From: Caenorhabditis elegans
Taxonomy: Eukaryota > Nematoda > Chromadorea > Rhabditida > Rhabditidae
Reading direction: 5' to 3'
Length of the DNA: 64,000 nt
Assembly: GCF_000002985.6 (NCBI RefSeq)
Contig: NC_003282.8
Coordinates: 1,488,001 to 1,552,000 of the forward strand
The notes below the pieces were generated by a model. The model saw only the letters and a program-made list of their open reading frames with translations, searched no databases and was not told where the DNA came from. Made by a program: the position numbers and the translations under genes. Positions 56,512 to 64,000 of this stretch are shown in pieces (position 1 is the first letter of the stretch; each line of letters starts with the position of its first letter).

Positions 56512-56677
56512 TGGTGTTAGAGTGTCCCATGTCGGTTTGATCTAGGCCAATCTTCAAAAATGCGCGAGTTGAGACGCAAACTTTTCAACTGATTTCGCAT
56601 GGTTGTGTGCTGACGTCACATTTTTAGAGCGAGAAATTCCCACATTTTTTATAGATCAAACCGTAATGGGACAGCCT
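56512..56677. mobile_element. CACCACGTG-family palindromic MITE, copy d
   Basis: Runs from ACACGTGGTGTTAGAGTGTC to AGATCAAACCGTAATGGGAC with ATGCGCGAGTTGAGACGCA in the left arm. It is in the opposite orientation to copy b. Confidence 0.78.
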
Positions 56678-57535
56678 GGGAAAACTTTCCGAGCAATTCG
56701 TGTTGTAGAGTTATGACTTATTTTTTTAGTTTTCAAGTTGTTTCGAGTTAAACTTTCGAATTGTTCCATCGTTTTTGACTAGGGTTTCTATGTAGGCGGC
56801 AGAACGCCTACCTCGCCTGCCTGACGAGGACCCGGCCTCCTGTATTGTTCGGCGCGGAGCCCAAATAGTGTCGGCCGCGGCGAAACAAACACCTTTCACA
56901 ATATATGGTGTAAACGTCAAGCCTTTGATTTTTCGCAATAGTGGAGGAATGAGGCGAGAGGCGGGCAGGTTGGAGGCAGGCGTCAGGCCCCGAAACATGC
57001 GCCTGCCTCCCAAGGAAGGCCTAGTTTAGACAACAAAATTTTTAACTAGAAAAGTTGCAAAAAAGTGTCAAAGTTCCGGCATGTTTCAGGATGTGTCGGG
57101 GTTATCAAATATTATAGAGGGATTTTGGAACTTTTTTAAATCCGAAAATCATCAAACGATGAAAAATTTTCAGAATTCTGTCGAAAAAAAATATTTTTTT
57201 AGCTTTCAGATTCTTTAATTATCCTTGATCTCGGAAATTATTAAAACTTTGCGAGAAAAAATCTACATTCTAATTAAGTCAATAAACAGCTTATTCGAAA
57301 TCAATATTTTTTTCCAAAAAAAAAAACAGCCAGCAAGAAAAAACAAAGTAAAGGGAATGAGAAAATAACACGCACAAAATATACAAATTGTTTGCAGGAT
57401 TTTCCTCCGGAAGGCCAAGAAGAAGAAGGTAAAAGCTAATGGGTTTCTGGATGATTAGCCGTGAACAATATGCAAAGCTCAGGAGAGTGGGAGGAGAATT
57501 AACCGTTGTGGATGAGAAGAAAAGAGAGCAAAAAG

Positions 57536-60500
57536 TCAGATGTCTCTTGTCCAGGTCCAGTCATCGTTGGTGGGAGCCGCCGGCGCCGTCGAGTTGGACG
57601 AGCTCCGAACCATGAAGCTCGGCGTCTGAGTCTCAATGTCCCGCAGGAATTCGGAGACGTACGACGATTCATCGATTGTTGAGGTGCCCGTGTTGCATGT
57701 TGTAACACTGCAAGAAGTTTCTCGCGGTGGGAAAAGCGGAAAGTAAGAAAAAAAAAAAGAAATCTGCCTACTTTTCAAACATTGTTCCAAAGCTGCGAGT
57801 TTGGGGCTGTTGAACGCTAGTTGACGAGTAATCGAATGGCTGGGATCTGAAAACAGTCAGGTAGGTAGCAGCCGACATTTCAGAGGTTTGGAAAAATTAT
57901 TTGCTATAGAGGATACTTTATTATTAAAAATTCGGTGGAACATTCAAATTTTCTTCTGAGAAAAAATTGATGAGAAATAGCATTTTACGGGAAATTTGTA
58001 TATTTTCCCTCTAGAAAAATCTCAGCCGTTAACGTAGTGTCAAAGTGTCCCATTTTGGTTTGATCTTCAAAAAATGCGGGAGAAGAGACGCAGACTTTTC
58101 AACTGATTTCGCATGGTTAACAGTGTGCCGACGTCACATTTTTACATTTTTCTGGGAGAAAAATTCCCGCATTTTTTGTAGATCAAACCGTAAAGAGACT
58201 GCCTGACACCACGTGGGGCGGGGCATTTAAATTTTCCAACAAAAAAAAAAACCACAAATTTCACACCGAAAATTGTAAGTTTTGTTAAATTTCGACATTC
58301 AAAAGTTCAGGATCCGGAATTTTTCGAAAACTGCTTAGCCTTGAAGATCAATTTTCCCGACCAAAAAAAAAAATCAAACTTTATAGGTTCACTCACTTTT
58401 GCTGCTGCTGCTCCGGCGGTGACAAATCCCCGAACTCTGCTCCATACGGCGGGCTAAAATAGCTGAGTGGCTCCTGACCGTGCATCATTGTCCCCCGCTC
58501 GCAGAACGTCACCGGCGGCTCCTGATCGTATTGTGTCGTGGTGGAGTACATAGGGATTGGCTGGAATTTCAGATTTCAAGAAGTCAGAAAGCTTCACTTT
58601 AGGACATTTTAAAGCTGAAACGGTGTCAGCTGTGAGATCTTATATACATTTCTGCATCTCGCGAAAATCGGATCCTTCCAGAAACTTTAGATATGAAAAT
58701 TGTGAACTAACATATTTTTAGTTTGAGCATCTCTTACATAATTCAATTGACAAAATTTCATTATTGTCTTAAGGAACTGCATGTATCAAAAGTTCAAACT
58801 AGAAATCGTCTCAATTATTTAGTTGACAATCTAACGTTTCTGGAGGGAGATTGAAACACCCAGATTTTCAGAGTTCTACAGCAGAAATGAATATCAGATT
58901 CTTCCAGACGACAACTTCAGCTTTCGAATAGCATTCGTTGGCTACGTAGACAGCAAAACTCTAACCTCCTGCTCAACAAATTGCACTTGAGTAGATGCTT
59001 CCGCAGACGTGCTCAGTGACTTCTGCACAGTCTCCATCACTTGATGCACATTTTCCGGGCTCACAATGAAATAGATCGGCTGGAGCACAGTATGAGTTCC
59101 CGCTGACGTTGATGGAGCTTCGGGCTCCGTGGTTTCCTGCTCCTCATTTTCCACTTGAAACTCTCGTTTTCGACTTGCTTTATTTTTTTCACCTGAAACA
59201 TAGTCAGGTGAATGAGAAAAAAAAAGCGAAATTTATCGAGGCGGGCGATCTTGATGAAGGTCAACTTTCGAAGGTTTCATAGTTACTCACTACCTCTCAG
59301 CTTCTCATCAAGATAACACAATACCGTGGTGTCCAATGCCACCCGCCAAAAATGATATTTTCGGCGAAAATATTGCCATCGCCGGGCCAGGCCATCCCGT
59401 AAAAAGTTCAGTTTTTCGTGTTTGCGATAGGAAATGGTGGGAGAGGAGAGAGAGAGACAAAAACAATGTTGCGTAATGAAAAGAGAGGAACTTGATTGCC
59501 AACCGACCGACAAACTTAATCGCAACATATGCTGGGAAGTGAGAAGAGATGGAAAAAAATCCGTTTAAAACATTTTTCGGCGTTAGGATAATTACTGTGA
59601 CGTACTTTTAAGGTGGAATAGCGCCAGTGGGAACTTATAATGATCCAAAACGACCGAATATCATAATAAAACACTTCAAAAATTTTTAAAGATTTTTCAT
59701 GGTTTTCGGTCAAAGTGTTGACAAATTGCCAAAATTTCGAAAAAAATATGAGATTTTAAGGAAATCCAAAGCAATGCCGCCCATATTCCGACCCACTGCA
59801 ATATTTTAATACGAAGAATTAAAATATCATGAAAGTATAAAAAATGTAGGAAGCAATTTTTTGGACGACTTCCAAAATTATGAGTGTCATAAACTGAGTC
59901 ATTGTCGCTTTTTGACAGTAAATAAAAATTTTCAAAAAATGTTTGAAAAGTTTTATTATGATATTGCGGTCATTTTGGCACCATAGGTATACTTTTTAAC
60001 ACATTCCCCACTGGCGCTACTCCACCTTTAAAATAACTGTGAAATGCTTTTTGAGGTGAATTTTTCTAGGACAAACTGAAAAAAATGGGGTTTAAAGAAC
60101 CTAAAACACCAAAAAGTTTCCAGAACGCTTGCCTACCCTGAGACATCATAAAATATCTACGAAAATTCACGTTTGGCCAATTTTTCGGATAAAGGGAAAC
60201 ATTTCGTCCAGTTCAGACCAACTTAGTTTGTTAGTGCTCCCGACCTACATAAAATATTCCAAATGACATCGATTTCAATTAAGATTACAGAAGTGAGCTC
60301 AAAAACGTTCCTTGCGAGTTATACTTAGGTATCTGAGTATTTGCATACTTACTTAATTTTTGAAAAAAACTAAAAGTGGTTCTCTAAATGGCCAAGTCTG
60401 AATACATATTTTTTTAAACAATTTATTACAGAAATCCCGTCCCTTTCTCTTGAAGACAATAGCCAACTGATCATGCCAAAATTCAAGCGCGCTTCTCATT

Positions 60501-62225
60501 TTCTTATTGGTGTGTTAAAACTGCCAATAATCAAAGTCTCCCCCTCTTACGAGATAACATCTACGAGAGACGAAGAGGTAGAGAGAAAGAGAACGAAATT
60601 GCCGTAGAGAGGCAAAAAGATCTTACACAAAGATATGCGGCTGGTGGTGGCGGGGCTTCAAGGTAAGCTACCTACACCGCCCTCATCTCACGTATAAAAG
60701 GCGCGTCGAATCATCGGACAGTCACATTCAGCAATGAGTACCAAAGCCATCGTTATTGGAGCGTCTTTCTTCTCCGGAGTCACGATTATCGTGTCTCTGG
60801 TTGCCGCCGGTATGCTCCTTCAGGACATCAATGACTTGTACTACGATGTGATGGATGACATGACTGAGTTCAGAGTAAGTTGATTAAAAATTGTCTTTTA
60901 TTTTGAAAATTTTTAATTCAAAAATTTCAGAACACCGCCAATGAAGCCTGGAAGGACATGATCGTTCCATCAGGAGCCGTCGACGCCAGCCTTATCTTCG
61001 GACGTAACAAGAGATCCGGCGGAACTTGCGGATGCGGAGCACAGCCAAACAACTGCCCAGCTGGACCAGCCGGACCACCAGGAGCCCCAGGAGCTCCAGG
61101 AGAGGACGGAACCCCAGGACAAGCCGGAAAGAACGGAGGAAACGGAATCGGAATCGTCAACTCCGCCGACGCCGGAGGTTGCATCAAGTGCCCAGCCGGA
61201 GAGCCAGGACCAGCCGGACCAGACGGACCAGCCGGAGCCCCAGGAGCCGACGGACAGCCAGGAGCCCCAGGAAACGCCGGACAAGACGGAGCCCCAGGAG
61301 CCGCTGGTGAGCAAGGAGACGCCGGAGCCGCCGGACAAGACGGAGAAGCCGGAGCACCAGGAGGCCCAGGAAAGAACGGACAACGCGGATCCGGAGCCCC
61401 AGGACCAGCCGGACCAGAAGGACCAGCCGGACCAGCCGGACAAGACGGAGCACCAGGACAAGACGGAGCCCCAGGAAACGCCGGATCAGAAGGACCAGCC
61501 GGAGCCCCAGGAAAGGACGGAGAAGCCGGAGCTCCAGGACAAGACGGAGAGGCCGGAGGCGAGGGAATTCCAGGCCAAGACGCTGCCTACTGCCCATGCC
61601 CACCACGTACCGCCGCTGTCGAGGCCACCCCAGCTTCCCAGGGAGGATACAGACGTCGTTTCTCTCACGTCTAAGGATTTTAACATTCTCAAAAATAAAC
61701 GATTTTTCATTCACACTTTTTCTTTCTTGTTTTCTTTTAAACAAACCATGATTCTGCTGCTGCAGCAGCTGCTTCTTCATCACCGAACACCGCGCTTTCC
61801 TATGATAGTTCAAATCCTTCTCCAGCGCCACCTTGTATCCGCACATCTCACAGGTGAACTTCTTCTCCGCGTGCGCCCTGTAATAATGCTGCCGAAGGTT
61901 GCGTTGTCCGTCGAACCATTCCTTTTTCGAAGAGCACGACGCGTCCGGGCAGTGAAATGCCATAATGATACCTGAAGCGCCATGGATTTGAAGCTTATTC
62001 AAAGATTTTCAGCAGAAGCTTACGTGGTTCGACGCAGTTCCTCTGTACAATTCGCTTCTCATTTGTCTCCGACACGTCGGGTTTCAAGTGTTGTTTGAGC
62101 TGATGGAAGCGGCAAGCAGATGAGTTCATAAATTCCCGTCCACACTGCTCGCACTTTGTCATTGGTGCTTCATTGAGAATTTCGTCGACGGTAGGGAAGA
62201 AGTCCACTTTTCGAGCGTCTGTCAT
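57536..62225 (-). CDS. ATMIN/ASCIZ-like zinc-finger protein with LC8-binding-like motifs
   Basis: Exons 62225-62024, 61971-61715, 59531-59294, 59192-58966, 58560-58397, 57846-57772 and 57707-57536 join in phase to 444 aa. Fingers are [22 protein letters not shown], here split as [16 protein letters not shown] + HQLKQH, then CPDASC...[13 protein letters not shown], then [22 protein letters not shown] in two parts ([18 protein letters not shown]). The HAEKK linker and the C2HC third finger match vertebrate ATMIN. The C-terminal half is acidic and Ser/Gln-rich with TQ motifs ([19 protein letters not shown]). ATMIN activates the dynein light chain DYNLL/LC8 gene and binds LC8 through such motifs, so this is probably its worm counterpart. 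Weak point: the exon 2 donor (AGT|GTGAAT) and exon 3 acceptor (TTCCCAG|CAT) fit in phase but are not decisive. The part from 59531 could be a separate trans-spliced gene starting at the ATG 59528. Intron 2 contains col-106 on the other strand. Confidence 0.78.
58028..58215. mobile_element. CACCACGTG-family palindromic MITE, copy e
   Basis: From AACGTAGTGTCAAAGTGTCC to GACTGCCTGACACCACGTGG, with ATGCGGGAGAAGAGACGCAG in the left arm. It lies in an intron of the zinc-finger gene. Confidence 0.8.
59606..60033. mobile_element. TTTAAA-ended palindromic MITE
   Basis: The left end TTTAAGGTGGAATAGCGCCA and right end TGGCGCTACTCCACCTTTAA are near inverted copies. The arms also share TCATAATAAAACACTTCAAA and its near-complement. 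It resembles palindromic TTTAAA-ended elements described in C. elegans. It lies in intron 2 of the zinc-finger gene. Confidence 0.8.
60693..60700 (+). promoter_or_regulatory. TATA box of the collagen gene
   Basis: TATAAAAG lies 41 bp upstream of the col-106 ATG. Its position and the short 5' leader fit a strong, moult-timed collagen promoter. Confidence 0.75.
60734..61674 (+). CDS. col-106: Cuticle collagen
   Basis: Two exons (60734-60874 and 60931-61674) encode 294 aa. The N-terminus has a hydrophobic anchor-like signal ([20 protein letters not shown]) and the nematode cuticle collagen N domain ([20 protein letters not shown]). Next comes the subtilisin-type cleavage site GRNKRSG, a Cys cluster ([10 protein letters not shown]) and interrupted Gly-X-Y repeats ([19 protein letters not shown] and on). 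A second Cys pair (GGCIKCPAG) lies between Gly-X-Y blocks and a third (YCPCPP) near the C-terminus. These Cys sites cross-link trimers in the cuticle. Codon use is highly biased (CCA, GGA, GCC), typical of strongly expressed worm genes. A TATA box is upstream and AATAAA is at 61694-61699. The gene is nested in an intron of the opposite-strand zinc-finger gene. I recall col-106 as Y77E11A.15; the family call is firm, the number less so. Confidence 0.95.
61694..61699 (+). terminator. Polyadenylation signal of the collagen gene
   Basis: AATAAA 20 bp after the col-106 stop. The 3' UTR is very short and runs up to the zinc-finger exon 2 on the other strand, which begins its donor side at 61714. 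Confidence 0.7.
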
Positions 62226-62946
62226 TTTGTTCTGAAATTTTGAAATATAATATTCTTAAATGTGAAATAACGGCTCTAAAATACTTAAAATTGCTCTAAA
62301 AAACCTAATTTCATATTGAGATCTTGAATATTTCAGAAATTGAGTATTATTGGCATTGCCCGCCTACGACCTAGAAAATAAGTTATTTTACCTTACTTCT
62401 GTATGAAGCATATTATGTTTAAAGGAGAACATTTTAAAACCAAGGTCGATCTAATGCATATGAGTTTTTGATTCTCATAGTCAGTTTTTTTCAAAACTTT
62501 TAAGGTATTGTAAAAAGAAACCGTGCTCGACTTTTCTAAAACGCTTATAATTCAACAACCAGATAGTGTAAGAAGCAGCAGATTGCTGGTAGACGTGCTC
62601 TTTTCAAAGTCAGAACTGTATGGTTTATATAAAAATCTGAAAATTGCACTTATCGAAATTGTGAGCTACTTTTATTGACTAATTTTCAAGAGTTTAGTAC
62701 AATAATTTCTAATGTTTATGACAAAATACCAAATTTCATATGAAAAATTTGGTAGTTTTGTCATAAACATTAGAAATTATTGTACTAAACTCTATTTCCG
62801 ACCGATTTAGCTATTTAAGATGAATTAGACATGAGACAAACATTCCCGACCATCATTTCTAGCGTCACTTTTTTTTCAATAAAAAAAGTTTCTTATCAGT
62901 TTGCATTTAAAAGGACACAATTTTTCTTGTTTGCTGTCCGGTCAGC
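62226..62946. other. Divergent promoter region, zinc-finger gene and secreted-protein gene
   Basis: AT-rich shared upstream region. It contains one perfect hairpin (62689-62793, listed separately) and TTATCAGTTTGCATTTAAAAGG just before the secreted-protein start. I see no exon. Confidence 0.5.
62689..62793. repeat. 105-bp near-perfect hairpin
   Basis: AGAGTTTAGTACAATAATTT begins a 38-bp perfect arm, followed after a 1-nt bulge by about ten more pairs. The loop is only a few nt (CATATG). It could be a tiny MITE or a transcribed hairpin. Confidence 0.75.
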
Positions 62947-64000
62947 ATGTGTCGTCGCACATTGTATGCGTTAGCGTTTCTTATTTGTTCAGTATATGCT
63001 GATCCGAGAATTATCTGGTTGTACAACTACGATAGTGGATCTACTCAAAATATAGTACCAGTGGAAGTGAGTTATTCGACAAAAAAGAGGTCCCATCACG
63101 AATTACTTTTCAGAATGGGGCAAAGCTCCATGTAGCCTCTAATGACAATGTCACATTATTGCAAAATATCAAAATCGACGCCGGATTGGGGGCAGTGTCG
63201 TGAGTTTTCTCGAGATTTTCAAATCAAAATTATTGCATTTCTACACGAAAGTTAAAAAAAACACACATTTTCACAGCAGAAAGCAATATTTACAAAAACT
63301 TTGTAGTATAATATTGCACGGGTAAAACTAGAACATTTCTCGTTGCAAATAATTTTTGATAGTGGTTTTAAGTATTTTTCACAGATTGGATCAAGTACGC
63401 TCTATTGCTGATTTCAAAGTTAGTTCCAATCAACTCATCATCACATCGACACTTGATCCGCCAACTTCTGCAACGCTAACCGGCTTTATTTATGTAACAA
63501 CTGCAGCTCAGGCTAATGGTAGTTTTGAACCGATTTTTCAAGGAAAAAACTGGTCAAAGAATAAAATTTTTAAAAATCTCAATTTCTACTCTAAAACTCC
63601 AATTTCAGACAATACTTTCTCTGTAACCACGGTTGACGATCTTAAAACATTAAGCATAACTTCTGGAAAATCGACTTCGGTCGTGTTGAATACTCAATTC
63701 ACTACAACTCATATTCGTCCGTTTAATGCTCCGGATAAAACTACCTACGTCACGAATGTTCAGCAATTTGGAGTGAGTTAGCTTTCGGACAATTGTTAGC
63801 TAGCAATTAGTAAATGAATTCTGACATCGAGAATCGATTGTAACAACCTCATATTACTAAACTCGGGAATGTGCTTCCAAAAATCGAACCTGGTAATTTT
63901 CAGTCAACCAGCCTAAACTTCCACTACGGTTATCCAAATGACACCGTGATAACTACCAATCAGTTCTTCGAAAATCCGCAGTATATTGATAATTACGATG
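62947..64000 (+). CDS. Secreted protein of unknown function (5' part)
   Basis: Exons 62947-63066, 63114-63199, 63385-63518, 63609-63772 and 63904 to the window edge join in phase and remain open. The start is MCRRTLYALAFLICSVYADP, a clear signal peptide. The mature part is Thr/Ser/Asn-rich with beta-like strands (KLHVASNDNVTLLQNIKID, LIITSTLDPPTSATLTGFIY, SVTTVDDLKTLSITSGKS) and N-glycosylation sites (NVT, NDT). There are no cysteines in the visible mature part. I do not recognise the family. It looks like an extracellular or gut-lumen nematode protein. Its promoter is probably shared with the divergent zinc-finger gene. The C-terminus is outside the window. Confidence 0.87.

Larger units (their letters stand above)
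48399..57535. other. 9-kb gene-poor block of satellites and MITEs
   Basis: I found no convincing exon here. Listed separately are the dispersed GACACCTC motifs (48.66-49.36 kb), a TTAGGC array (50071-50252), several copies of the CACGTGGTGTCAG MITE, an E2F-site-like 37-bp array (53.8-54.0 kb) and a 94-bp tandem repeat (55.8-56.2 kb). 50880-51110 is a GC- and CT-rich patch with CTCTCTCGAATAGAGG that could be a distal promoter of GPCR B. 54950-55460 has degenerate GCCTAC-type repeats and 55611-55626 is a (CA)n run. Confidence 0.6.

Noticed and set aside
61307..61975. Plus-strand 222-aa frame overlapping the collagen 3' half
   Set aside because: Frame-shifted reading of the collagen repeats ([15 protein letters not shown]), followed by antisense of the zinc-finger exon.
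61184..62002. Long minus-strand open frame across the collagen repeats
   Set aside because: Its finger part is real, but the frame stays open through the collagen only because of the Gly-X-Y codon bias; that extension is a low-complexity shadow.

Overview
The window is nematode nuclear DNA, almost certainly Caenorhabditis elegans chromosome IV. Evidence in the sequence: short exons with TTTTCAG acceptors and GTAAGT-type donors, AT-rich introns, chemoreceptor genes, a cuticle collagen, telomere-like TTAGGC runs and many palindromic MITEs. Three genes that I recall from clone Y77E11A (npp-20, hxk-3, col-106) occur together here. The locus assignment rests on memory; the gene structures were read by hand and checked for reading-phase consistency.

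Layout. 1-1762 (+) is the 3' half of a serpentine chemoreceptor. 2838-8007 (-) is the SEC13 homolog npp-20, with a candidate tiny ORF just upstream at 8353-8558. 11876-21675 (+) is hxk-3, a 451-aa hexokinase whose sugar-binding residues are kept but whose ATP-binding motifs are degenerate. Its introns are full of nested mobile elements: two ~0.7-0.8 kb palindromes, a solo LTR inside a MITE, and a 1.77 kb foldback element inside another MITE. 22564-27200 (+) is a secreted class 3 lipase carrying an apparently intact DD37D mariner in intron 2 and a tRNA-Asp gene in intron 7. 27528-28625 (-) is a secreted C-type-lectin-like protein with a 29-bp satellite in an intron. 29969-33324 (-) is a nine-exon seven-transmembrane receptor.

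35808-38599 (+) and 39221-48398 (-) are two paralogous peptide-receptor-type GPCRs placed tail to tail with matching intron positions. 48.4-57.5 kb is a gene-poor block of satellites and MITEs. 57536-62225 (-) is a zinc-finger gene that closely resembles ATMIN/ASCIZ and carries LC8-binding-like TQT motifs. The collagen gene col-106 (60734-61674, +) lies inside its second intron on the opposite strand. 62947 to the right edge (+) is the 5' part of a secreted protein I do not recognise.

The genes do not form an obvious pathway. The main theme is housekeeping genes (nucleoporin/COPII, collagen, transcription factor) and fast-evolving secreted or receptor genes interleaved with an unusually dense, nested set of non-autonomous transposons and satellites, for several of which exact target-site duplications can be read.
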